64,000 nt of DNA from positions 4,526,001 to 4,590,000 of the forward strand of contig OZ004591.1 in assembly GCA_963924555.1 (NCBI GenBank), in the 5' to 3' direction. Positions 21,246 through 31,385 of the stretch are shown piece by piece (within the stretch, counting starts at the first letter, position 1; each line of letters begins with the position of its first letter). Under the pieces are notes generated by a model, which saw nothing but the letters and a program-made list of their open reading frames with translations, had not been told where the DNA came from and made no database searches. Made by a program: the position numbers and the translations under genes. This stretch comes from Crambe crambe. Its lineage: Eukaryota; Porifera; Demospongiae; Poecilosclerida; Crambeidae.

Positions 21246-22041
21246 AGAAGCAGGGCGTAAGAAGATGTTTTCTGGTGGGGGGGGGGGGGGGGCTGATGTA
21301 TGTGCTTGTGCGTGGGAAAAAATTTTGCTGACCACGCCCACTTTCCTTAACCACACCCATTTTTGGATACCAGTGTACCATCAACTGACTCAACAGTGCA
21401 GAGGTGTTGGAAGCAAAATTCGATTGGTCAAGCCCAAAATTGAAACATAATTCCCCAGAACACCGAAGTTCTACAGTTTGCTATACTTGAGCATCATATG
21501 TATTTAAGTTATTGATTGATAGCCACATAATAATTAATCCCAAAATATTTTATTATTGATTGATAGGCACTTAATAATTAATCTTGTTTTTCCCAAAATA
21601 TTGGTCAGGCCTGGGCCTGACTGGCCTTACCTGTTCCACCGCCTATGCAGTGGCGTCAGTGCTTGTAATTGAGGTCTCTGAAGATGGACCAGCATCATCA
21701 CTTGCAAATACAATAATTTTTATTTATAATGTACATATGCAATCTTACATCGATAGTTACCTGTATCAATTTGAGAACTGAATTGGAGCGATGAATTCTC
21801 CTCTGTGCCATAGTAGAGCCAAGCTAACTGCTGAGTTAGGTGTTACTAATACTTAATTAACCTCATTCTGTGATGTTAATACTTAGCTAGTAGGTGTTAT
21901 TAATACTTAGTTGACATGCAGCATCTATTTTGCATATACTAATGCCTATGTGCAGGTACTATCCATTTTGAGTGGGGGGGGGGGGGGGGGGGGGGGGGCT
22001 GAAGCCCCCCCAGCCCCCCTGCTTCTTACGCCCATGAGAAG
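21246..22041. mobile_element. 786-bp MITE with 5-bp target duplication (CAGGGCGTAAGAAG ends)
   Basis: The element 21251-22036 has inverted ends CAGGGCGTAAGAAG and CTTCTTACGCCCATG and is flanked by AGAAG on both sides (21246-21250 and 22037-22041). The paralogous site at about 38665 reads CACATAGGAGCTAATAG without the insert, which proves insertion after the duplication. The interior carries poly-G at 21277-21292 and 21974-21998 and the inverted C-rich stretch near the right end. No transposase is encoded. The short frame at 21584-21781 has no support. Confidence 0.85.
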
Positions 22042-22073
22042 CTAATAGGTTCTTAAGAGAGTGAGTGAGTGAG

Positions 22074-22079
22074 TTTATT
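22074..22079 (-). promoter_or_regulatory. Polyadenylation signal of transporter copy 3
   Basis: AATAAA on the minus strand (TTTATT on plus), about 60 bp beyond the stop of the gene at 22139. The same flank is present downstream of the 38771 gene. Confidence 0.5.
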
Positions 22080-22138
22080 TTTTATCACAAAAATGATAAA
22101 TACAAAACTATGGAGTTATATATTGAGTAACATGATTA

Positions 22139-23956
22139 TCATTCATCTTGGATGTTTGAGTAGTACTCTTCAGCGTATTGACGTATGAAAGATGGTTCAT
22201 CTCTTGTTCGATGCTTGTAGTTCTTAGCCACCAAAACATACACTATGAAAGTTATCACTCCGATAGAAATATTAGTGATATAAAAGCCAGACCCACAACT
22301 CAAGGGGTAGTTAGTCTTCCAGGAGGTTGAAAATGGTACCACCATAAAAATACCAAGAGCCTGTGCTAGTATTCTTAAGGAAAAGAGTACACCGATCAAC
22401 AGCCCCTTCATGGCATAAGGACTTTGGGAAGCAATGAACTCGAATACTGCAATGTCAATAAGCATGTTGTACAGTGCAGAAAGTACATGCTGAGAAATGA
22501 AGAAGTACACATTTTGATATAAACGTGGCCTGTATGAGGTAGACTCATTGACAATATGTGTTGTGTGATTTAGAGAAAACATGCACAACTGATTGCTGTT
22601 TCTTTCATGTACGACCACATCCATAGCAAGGGCACAAAGAAGAGATAGTATGATCAGAAACAGCCCTATTCCTATCCTTTTCAGGATAGTCTTCAGCAAC
22701 CCTGGAATGTGATATGTAATGAATGGACGAAGCAAAAAGATGTAAAGAGGGAGAGAGACCACAACTAGCAGGGGAGACAACAGACCACTGCTGAGGAATA
22801 GGTAGTGTATGATTCCTTCAATTCGTATCATATGTCCTGAAGAATGGAAAGAATTATTTCCGGGAGGCTTAAAAAATATATGACGGTGTATAGCAAATCG
22901 AGGAAGCATTGACTCTGACACAAATTGTAGCATGAATAAAGGCACTATGAAAACCAATACTTTCAAGATCCCAAGGAAAGCTTTGACATCTTTGACCTGC
23001 TCTACAGTGAATGGTCCACCATATTTTTGTTTGCCGAGATCCAGTCTTGAAGGCCACTCATCCTCACAGTAGGTGAAGGCACTGCGACGAACAGGGATCT
23101 TGTGGTGCCAGGCAAATTTGATAACTCTGTATACCAGTTTGTAAGGATTGACTCTACCACCCGATTCTATCAAGAACCACCTTTGTCTCTGATGAACCAC
23201 ACACAGAGAGACAATAAGGAGGAATGAAACAAGACCTAAAATTAATATACTCAAAGAAAGACCAATGATCCTGAATGAATCCACATAGTCTACATGCCAA
23301 AAATCATAAAAGAAAAGTTTGCATGAGACTCCTGTTATAAGAACACTTAGATAGTTAAGCCAGACATACCAGTGCACGAAAAGAATAGAATCTTGAGTTG
23401 ATGAGTCATGGAGCTGGTCCATGCCGAAGTTGATAGCATTAGTAATGAATATAATGGAACTCGTCTTAAGTACACCAATAGTTACCAAGAGAAGAATAAT
23501 TCCTGCGACAGACAGGAAAGGGATTCTTAGGAAGTGATGAGGTGTAACAATGCTGGTAACTATGGTAAACACCATGCAATTTATTGAAAGAAAAATTATG
23601 ACTGCAAATGTGATATAAGAACTACATCGCACAGTCTTATAGCGACCAAATTTGATATCGGAAAGCAAACCAGCCATAGGTGAGATAAATAATATACCAA
23701 AGAAAAGAATTGCAACTACCAAAATGGAAATAATTCCACTTTTTTTCACTCTTCTTGATGTATATATGTCCCCTTGATTCATTGGATTAAGTACGTTGTA
23801 ACCTACCAATGCTGAAAAAGTCCATAAAAGTACCACTATAGCAGATTTCGACTTTATGCAGCCAATTTTAAAGCAGTTGTAGGTATGAGCTGATTTATGA
23901 ACAGAGATAGCTCCAACTTGTAAGAGTGGTGACTGTTCATTGACTTGACCATCCAT
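22139..23956 (-). CDS. POT/PTR2-type (SLC15-like) transporter, copy 3, intact
   Basis: An intronless frame of 605 codons from MDGQVNEQSPLLQVGAISVH to the shared ending SNIQDE. It has a hydrophobic multi-helix pattern, the [13 protein letters not shown] loop, the [14 protein letters not shown] segment, the large cytosolic loop ([20 protein letters not shown]) and the [12 protein letters not shown] helix, in POT order. Sequons NNS, NHT and NES lie in the extracytosolic loops of the second half. The last 240 residues are identical to those of the copy at 38771, while the first half differs at many sites, which points to gene conversion or a recent patch exchange. Substrate unknown. Confidence 0.85.
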   Translation of the reverse strand: MDGQVNEQSPLLQVGAISVHKSAHTYNCFKIGCIKSKSAIVVLLWTFSALVGYNVLNPMNQGDIYTSRRVKKSGIISILVVAILFFGILFISPMAGLLSDIKFGRYKTVRCSSYITFAVIIFLSINCMVFTIVTSIVTPHHFLRIPFLSVAGIILLLVTIGVLKTSSIIFITNAINFGMDQLHDSSTQDSILFVHWYVWLNYLSVLITGVSCKLFFYDFWHVDYVDSFRIIGLSLSILILGLVSFLLIVSLCVVHQRQRWFLIESGGRVNPYKLVYRVIKFAWHHKIPVRRSAFTYCEDEWPSRLDLGKQKYGGPFTVEQVKDVKAFLGILKVLVFIVPLFMLQFVSESMLPRFAIHRHIFFKPPGNNSFHSSGHMIRIEGIIHYLFLSSGLLSPLLVVVSLPLYIFLLRPFITYHIPGLLKTILKRIGIGLFLIILSLLCALAMDVVVHERNSNQLCMFSLNHTTHIVNESTSYRPRLYQNVYFFISQHVLSALYNMLIDIAVFEFIASQSPYAMKGLLIGVLFSLRILAQALGIFMVVPFSTSWKTNYPLSCGSGFYITNISIGVITFIVYVLVAKNYKHRTRDEPSFIRQYAEEYYSNIQDE

Positions 23957-24260
23957 TGCAATAGTACTTGAGACTGTAGCTATAATAGCAGCTAACTATA
24001 GCTAGAGTTCCTGACAGAGATATGCACAAGTTTGATTAATTGCATGATCTGAAAGTGAAATGTTAGCTGCAATAAATAACTTGCTACATCAGTTTGTTGT
24101 TATAACTAGCCCACTACAGATAGCTTCATACAGAGAAACATAGTTCAATCATTGCTATATAAACATACATCACTTGCTGGCATGGGAGATACTTAGCTAT
24201 GCATTCAATTTATGATTCCTTGACTGTGTATCTCAAAGTTGGGTAATTCATAGCTATATA

Positions 24261-24442
24261 TACACTGCAAAAACAGGATTGTTATTTCAATAAACATAAC
24301 TGTTAGGCAAGACTAATGATCGTTTTTGAAACAACCAAACAGTTTATTATCATTCACCAAAAATATAGTGTCATGTTAGACAGATTTCAAATGATTAACC
24401 TCACCTAAATAAGTAAAATAACAATTTCATTTTTGCAGTGTA
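24261..24442. mobile_element. 178-bp MITE with TA target duplication
   Basis: TA-CACTGCAAAAA at the left (from 24263) and TTTTTGCAGTG-TA at the right (to 24440) form short inverted ends extended by GTTATTT/AATAACA. The paralogous 5' flank at about 40880-40915 (GGTAATACATACGTAGC) lacks the insert. The TA duplication and size suit a Tc1/mariner-derived MITE (inference). Confidence 0.75.
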
Positions 24443-24857
24443 GCTACGCAGTACCAGGTCAATCAAAACTTATGTTATAGGGTCTAAAAGATGAATGGTT
24501 GGGAGAGGTCTGTTGTTGACAAAGATATTGACTAATTCTTTGAGAAAGTTATGCATATAGGGAAAACAAGAAGAGATGAAACTTACCTAAAGTGAAGACA
24601 GCATTCACATGATGAAATTGATCTGAATGTATATAACGATTTGTAATTATACTTTATGAAACAAGTGGATATTATGACCCCTGAGATCGTATGCAGTCTT
24701 GATCTAACTTGTTACCTATAGCTATATGCAGCTATGTGTGATGTATTTTTTAAAGGGGCAACTCTCCCTCCATCCCTCCCACCCTCTCTCAGCTACATAG
24801 GCATCTTTAAAAATGTAGCTACACTAATGCAATACATATTCTGCATCAACTTTCCTT

Positions 24858-24885
24858 CCCCCCCCCCCCCCCCCCCCCCCCCCCC
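24858..24885. repeat. Poly-C tract
   Basis: A run of C flanked by pyrimidine-rich CCTCCCTCC sequence, at the place corresponding to the pyrimidine-rich region upstream of FYVE exon 8 (12880-13000) in the parent gene. Confidence 0.7.
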
Positions 24886-25004
24886 TCTTCCTCCCTCCCT
24901 CCACTCTATCTCTCTTCCTTCCTTTACTTATTTCACCCATCTTCATTTCTTTCTCCCTTCCCCACCCCTTCATTGTTTCCATTGTGTATGGTACATGAGA
25001 ACAG

Positions 25005-25759
25005 CATCATAACAGGTGAGTTTGTAAGACTGCTAGGTAATTATATAGCTATATTGCACCAGACTTTAGCTACAGGAGTTCTAGAATTATGACACATGAA
25101 GAAAGTAGCTACAGCTGTCAGAGTTAATAATCATCTGGAATCTTAATCCTATAAGGAGTAAGTAAGAAAATGGTTTTTAGGTGGTTGTGTCGATGCATTC
25201 TCTCAAGAAGAATCCAACAGTGAATAATATAATAGATAGTCACATGATATTAAATAGCTACGTATCTCTTCTGATTCGAGAGAAGTTCTCTGTACTAGTG
25301 GACCAGCTAGGGTATCCTCTATGTGTCCTAATCATTATTGTCAATATTTTGGAGGTTCACTTTGACAGAAAACTATTTTGTGACAACTGTTTGAAGAACA
25401 AGATAGCGCTGTTACACCTTGGTTATTAACAACCCCAGCAATTCTGCACAGAGTGCTTCAGCAAACTCGATGCAGCACAGAAGACCATGCAGTGATACTG
25501 ATGTATGTGATAAAGTAACATAGCAATGCATTGTTTTGTACACAGTTGGATGATAGCAACACAGCTGACTAGTATGTACATAATCAATGTAAAGTCATGC
25601 ACACAGCATATATCAGAAGATCCTGTATGTAGTACTTATGACCTGGTAATGCATTAATACGACTAGTGATATTGTGTTAGTAATGCACTGATAGATAGTT
25701 ATTCGCCTTCATTCTTGCAGGATGGCTTCCTTCTGGTTAGCTGTCATGACGACTTCTGA
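25005..25759 (+). pseudogene. Partial copy C of the FYVE end of the myotubularin gene
   Basis: The exon-8 equivalent is missing. The micro-exon site at 25005-25015 has decayed to CATCATAACAG, but its AG acceptor and GTGAGT donor are kept. The exon-10-like stretch begins truncated at 25374 (TATTTTGTGACAACTGTTTG) and contains an in-frame stop soon after LLHLGY (TTATTAACAACC). The last exon (25721-25759) still reads GATGGCTTCCTTCTGGTTAG to TGA after a TTGCAG acceptor. Confidence 0.7.
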
Positions 25760-26458
25760 TGATACATACCACATTTCTCTCTTCCAAATGACACTCCTTT
25801 TAACAAGCAACTATAACATACTATCACTTGATATATAGCTAGCTACTTAATTGACAATCGATCTTCAATCTCACAATTCTCCTTTTTTAATCATTAAGTT
25901 TACTATGTATATAATATTATGTATATGTCAGACAATAGAAAATGTTGCTATAGCTGATTTGTGGTATTGCTGCATGTCACAAAAACCTGAGCACAAAATT
26001 AATGGTGTGGTTTGGCTGGAGCTTTAAAAATTCCTACGTAGTTGTGCATTTTTTCCTAAGATGGCACGGAGAGGACAATCATTGACAAGAGGAACTATTT
26101 CTTTGGGCCTAGAACTAGTTGGCAACATCATAAACTTGTATGCTTCACATACATTGATAACTAGGGAGTAACCTGAAAATTATGACCAGAAAATGGATTT
26201 AGTGCTACATATATAGCTGGTCTATACGAGTACAGTGGAAATAAATTGCAGGTATTTCAATTCTTTACCAATAAAGTTCTCCATGCACTATTCATTTGTA
26301 CAGATCCACTCTCCATATGAAAGTGTGTTTGAAAGGTTATAGAGACACAATTTACTGTACTTAGCTACGTAATATGCTAGGAATGGTGAGAACAAAATGC
26401 ATCATTTCTCCTCAAGTCTAGCACAGTGGGTCAGGAATACATTTCCTTTGATTTCCAG

Positions 26459-26565
26459 GTGAGGCTATCGTATCAGGAGGTGCTGATAAACAAGTAATTA
26501 TCTGGAGTTGCAATCCATATGAAGGAAAGCTCAAGTTTTCCCACTCAGACCTTTCAGTCCAGTAG
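26459..26565 (+). pseudogene. WD40 repeat exon fragment (IFT122-like)
   Basis: After an acceptor-like GATTTCCAG the frame reads EAIVSGGADKQVIIWSCNPY then EGKLKFSHSDLSVQ and stops (TAG 26563-26565). SGGADK-x-VIIW followed by G-x-LK(F/Y)-x-H-x-D is the pattern of a WD40 blade as in the intraflagellar transport protein IFT122 (recognised from memory). No neighbouring WD40 exon was found on either side, and the frame ends without a donor, so this is probably a duplicated or captured exon. Confidence 0.45.
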
Positions 26566-27249
26566 CCCTTTAATACGAGCAGTGGGAAAGGATTCCCACC
26601 AACTTCTGAAATGTAGCCTCAAATATAGCTAACTAAGTCTGTAAAGAGGGGGGGGGGGACTATCCTGTGGAAAAATAATGTGCCTTATTGGTGAGTGTGG
26701 TACGTGTCTTTCTAGAGTTTAGTATAGTCTCCCGGCAAACCAACTTAGAAAACAATTCTTAACTCAACAGACAAAAAAGAATACATGTATAACACAAATA
26801 GCACGTGATCACAAATCATACATGGTACACGGTACGTAATAGTGATCGGATATGTAATCAGATTTAATGATACAATACTACACTCCCTCCCCCTTAAGAA
26901 AAGGAATTCAGAAAAGGAGGAAATGAAAAAAAAAATCATGAGACATAATAAGTAGTACTTTTACCATCATACCAATCTGGGGATTGTCTATTATGTCTTG
27001 GGTATGTTAATTGTTTATATAAAGCGCAGTGCAATTTATAAATCGTTACAACTTATAAAATGCGCCCGACATTTTCTTTAAAAGAGCTACCCTCCCTTCT
27101 CCCATCATGGTAGTCTGGCTAATTTATTTGAAACCAAAGAAAGATTTTACATAATGAAACAGAAAGCAAGAATCTACCTTGATCATTAGAAGGAAATTAA
27201 ATTATAATCTACACAGATTATATTATATTCATTGAAATTTACTCTTCAG

Positions 27250-28005
27250 TACAATTGGAGTACCCGGACAATAAGAAAGTCAGTGCATGGTTTAAGGATG
27301 CCAATATACATTACTTGAAGTCACAGCACCTGATACTAGCAGTAGTCGGCTCCATATTCACTGCTTTCTTCTTTCTTCCTTACACCATCTTTCTTCTTTT
27401 GGGTTACAAGCTCTATTATTTCTCAGAGAATAGATGCATCCATTGGTTCATGATTAGGATGAAGCCGCTACTAGACTCCTACTATGCTCCCTATGAGAAA
27501 CACACACGTTACTGGACTGGTCTCCTTCTGTCGGTTCGCTGTGCTCTCTACGTCATTTTTTCATTTGATTCAATTGGAGGAACTGACAATAGCCTTCTAG
27601 CCATCATCACAACATTTACTGCTTTAATAGTCATTGCTTGGTTCTCTGTCAAAATTTATAAGAGTTTTTATGTCAATGCCATAGAAGCTTTGGTCTACTT
27701 GAACCTGATTATTCTCTCAGCTGCAACATCCAACAAAATAAAACTCTTTGGCACTGGTTTATTCACTTGTTGGAATGGTATTTGTGATCATGGTAGGGAT
27801 TATCTATTATCATTTCCATCTCCTGTACATTGCCAAATCAACAGTGTGGCTTAAATTCACTTCAAAATTAGCCTATTTTATAAGGAGATTTAATAATGTG
27901 AGTGATGCTGAAAGAGCTCCACTTGTTCCTCCTTCAGACCCCAGATATGTAACACACTCAGTCATTAACCTACGGGAATCATTGATTGAAGAACCTTGCA
28001 CATGA
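27250..28005 (+). pseudogene. Frameshifted 3' end of a multi-pass membrane protein
   Basis: After an acceptor CTCTTCAG (27242-27249) the frame reads QLEYPDNKKVSAWFKDANIH, then hydrophobic segments LILAVVGSIFTAFFFLPYTI, TGLLLSVRCALYVIFSF, SLLAIITTFTALIVIAWF and EALVYLNLIILSAATSN. Near 27745 the natural continuation switches frame: ALVYSLVGMVFVIMVGIIYY, then a tail ending ESLIEEPCT at 28003, stop 28003-28005. At least five membrane helices are present. The style (KPLLDSYYAPYEKHTRYWTG) resembles the C-terminal membrane region seen on very large receptor-like proteins of sponges and cnidarians (weak recognition). The missing upstream exons and the 1-nt shift suggest a broken fragment; a sequencing error is possible. 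Confidence 0.55.
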
Positions 28006-28132
28006 TTTTTAAGTTTAACTGTGTAGCTGTTAGCTACTGTGTGTTGTCTCAGGTTCCTAGATATGGTTTATTTTGAAGGGCATTTGAATCATATCCAAAC
28101 TCTGCTTATTTTTCTCAGCTAATATGATAAAA

Positions 28133-28361
28133 AATTCAATAGAATTAGTTCTCATAAATTAGCTTATGAAACAAACCACCGTTTCGACCTTAAATCAGCC
28201 TTAAGGAAATAGTGTTTATATAATGACATGCTATTGACATGGTAACATAATATCCATAGGCGTATGCATTGTCTAGATAACAAGCATAGCTATATAAGAA
28301 TGCAGGGGAAACTTCCCCTCCAAACAGCTCAACTTCCCCCCCCCCCCCCCCCCCCCCCCCA
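28133..28361. repeat. Reverse copy of dispersed GATGAAGGC...CGAAACG repeat, followed by poly-C tract
   Basis: 28133-28205 is the reverse complement of 8580-8660 with changes. It is followed by a G/C-rich piece and poly-C at 28336-28360. The rest of 28006-29416 is AT-rich and shows no gene. Confidence 0.5.
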
Positions 28362-29416
28362 CCCAATTATATAACTAGCCTATTACTACTCTCATTCTTG
28401 TAATAAGGTGCATATCTTACATTAAATGCAATGAGGGGCTAAGCAATGTCTATAGGGTGTCTTCTTCTGGTGAGTTTTAGCTATTCATCTAGCTACCTGA
28501 AAGAACTGTGATGTACATAGCTATGCAATTTCCTACACATAAAGCAACATGGTGAGATCATAATTATTGTGTATTCCAATTGTGGGTACATCCACTTTGA
28601 CAGCCAAGCAACTTATGCATGGTTTCAACATTGTAACTCTTCTCCCTGATAATTGCAAACAGTTTGGAGTTTCTGAATGTAATGTTTAATATTTCAAAGA
28701 AGTTCTAACTAGAATATGTAGCTAACGAAGGGTTTTGCAAATTATGCAAGAGAATTAACAATAAGTATATGCATCTCTGAGCTGAATGATGCAAAATCAC
28801 AAAGATTATACAGCAGGAAGAGACATGTTGAACTGTTAGTTACAACTGCTTCTATGATTTGTTTCATCCCCATAGCTATATACCTACTCACTTTAAATAC
28901 TCCAAATTACAAGTTCAGTGTACTTATCCTTTTAGCTAGTAAATATATAATGGTGAGAAAGAGTACACTTGGTCTGGTTCCATATAATGGGTCACAATAA
29001 TTATACAAGACCACTTTGGATATGTGGTTCTACACAAAAACATAGTCTGAAGGAAATGAAAAAAAGGCTAAATGCAGGAAATTTAGCCTAGATATAGGAA
29101 GTTTAAAATTAATGCAGGAAGTGGGACAAGGCACATAGCTACCACTATAATGTTACACAACATTTTATATAATATCGGGAAAATATATAGCTAGCTATAG
29201 CTAGTGCATGTTTGCTTGTAGGACTTGGGCCCCCTTCTTAGTCAGTTCAAAGCCAAGCCATACAACAGAATGTCTTGTAGAGATGTAGTGTCTACAGCAT
29301 TCTTTTTCTTAGATGGACATCAAATCCGAATGCAGATGTTGTATATAAACATAAGTATAAGGCTAATAGTTATTGCTAGGCACCACTGTCTCATCACCAC
29401 TGTTCTTCTTTGCAGC

Positions 29417-29770
29417 ACTTGGAGCGGCAAATGTGTGCAGGAACAGTTCAGCACTTTGGAGCAGCAGTGTGTGCAGGAAGTGTTCCGGCACTTTTGTGTC
29501 TGCTGGAACTGTTCCAGCATTTTGTGTATGCAGGAACTGTCCAACACTTTGTGTGTGCAGGAAGTGTTCCAACATTTTGTGTGTGGAGGAAATGTTCCAG
29601 CATTTTGTGTGTGCAGTTAATGTTCCAGTATTTGTGTGTGCAGGAATTGTTCCAGCATTTTGTGTGTGCAGGAACTATTCTGGCACTTAGAGCAGCGGTG
29701 TGTGTGCACATGCAGGAACTGTTCTGGTATTTGAGCGGCAGTGTGTGCAGGAAATATTGTGGCAATAGAT
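29417..29770. repeat. Minisatellite, about 28-bp unit (GTGTGTGCAGGAACTGTTCC)
   Basis: About eleven imperfect units of GTGTGTGCAGGAACTGTTCC-AGCATTTT follow one another. Two ends carry a longer variant with GGAGCAGCAG/GAGCAGCGG. Because the unit length is not constant, reading frames on both strands stay open and give Cys-rich repeats (for example FCVCRNCP); these differ in every frame and are not considered genes. Confidence 0.85.
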
Positions 29771-29827
29771 CCAATATGCTACTGCATCTTGCAAGTGGAT
29801 CAGTCTAATTTCACTTTTATCCAAGTG

Positions 29828-30045
29828 CTAGAGACGATCCAGGGGGGTTTGAAGGGTTTGACTAATTCATCCTCTTTATCCTCCATTATCTCTATCTATT
29901 AAAATTTAGCTGCCTAAGTCTTACCATGTCACAGCAGTCAGCCTCAGAAGTGGGTGTGGTCAACTAAAATCGGCATGGCCCAATAAAAATTTTTGCGCGC
30001 AAGCCCCTTTCTCACATCCTGAATCCACCACTGGTGATTAATTTC
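29828..30045. mobile_element. Short repeat element with GATCCAGGGGGG / CCTGAATCCACCACTGG ends
   Basis: G-rich left end, interior GTGGGTGTGGTCAACTAAAA and GCGCGCAAGCCCCTTTCTCA, right end ATCCTGAATCCACCACTGG. The right end in reverse (CCAGTGGTGGATTCAGGAT) is typical of short DNA elements in marine invertebrates and is shared with 18240. Boundaries are approximate. The rest of 30046-31385 shows no gene. Confidence 0.4.
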
Positions 30046-31385
30046 ATACCTCAAACCAAGCCAGTCATACATATAGTACGGAGCTGGAAATCTTACATAG
30101 CTACTTTAGGCATCCCAATACTGGCATGAATAATGCAGTGTTTCTGAAGTGGAGAGGCTTATACATTGGAACATCTACATCACTGAATATTAACTATTAT
30201 GAAAGAAGCTATTGTTGTTCTGCACCATCATAGTGTGTTGTGGATTTTCACTTTAATGTCTACACTATTGGAACCCTTGGTGCTTACACTTAATGAACAG
30301 TTCAAGTGCTGAGAAAAGTGCTTTGAACTTTGAAGTTATCTCTCAGCAGTTATTGGCACCCAGTAGTAACCTTGTGCACCCAGGTGGTGCCAGCCCAGAG
30401 AAATCATAAATAACAATTTCAGAGAGCTTGAGATCAACTGGTTTTAATCTCTATGTAATGATCAAGAAAATCTTCCAAAAATTTTTCTTTCATTCAAAAC
30501 AAAAACAACAATAAAAAGAAGCTCACACAAGCCACCAGTTTAAATCGACACCTATTCAGGGATATAGTGCTGTGCGTCTCTGAAAGGTAAGCAGCATAAA
30601 CTCTTGGAGTCAACATAGCTATCTGAGCTATCAGGCATACAGGATGTCTATACTATTCAGTGGCATATAAGATTGCAACAAAACATTAGCAGTCTTTCAT
30701 TTAAAGGTGAAGTGATATGAAGTGTTAATCCTCAACCCACACATAAGGCCCCAATAGTTCTAAAAGTACAATTGTCAGATGCGTGCATTAAACGAGCAGG
30801 AGATCAACTGGAGGTGTTAAGTACACAGGTAGCACATAATGAATCATAATTATCTAAGAATAGGTTGTAGAAAATCTTGCCTTCTTTCTGCATTCTCTTT
30901 ATTACTGGCTGCAGGGTGGATGTAACAGATACACGGACAGACTTACACACCTTTGCACATGCACAGAGCAATGATACCAATGTTTGCAGAAATCACACAT
31001 GATCCAATTTCTTTATTGAGGGAATAGAGATATCTTTTGGGCCCTGCTCCTTATCTTGTCTTTATTTTCTTCAACTGGGAAAGGAGTCCTTTAATTCCAA
31101 TTAATAAGATAGCAAGCTTCAATTTCAAGATCCAAAATTTATTTTTCCTCTTAGGCTCTTCATCTGATATGTTGTCAGATTGTGCACGTGCTTGCGAGTG
31201 CTAATTGTATAATCAATATCATGTGCAGCAGCAAGATAAACTATTGAAATTTCTTCTAAATTCAACTAACTATAGCTATGATAACTATATTGTTACACTA
31301 TCATAGTATATTGAGAGTTAAACAGCACTGAGAGCCATGTGTCAATTATGCATAAGCTTTCATCTCGTGCTCTTCGACCAATGGC

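Noticed and set aside
21584..21781. Frame MFFPKYWSGLGLTGLTCSTA as a transposase
   Set aside because: Only 65 codons, no catalytic motif; it is within a MITE.
29225..29808. Overlapping Cys-rich frames on both strands
   Set aside because: They arise from a 28-bp minisatellite whose irregular units keep several frames open; no family or splice support.
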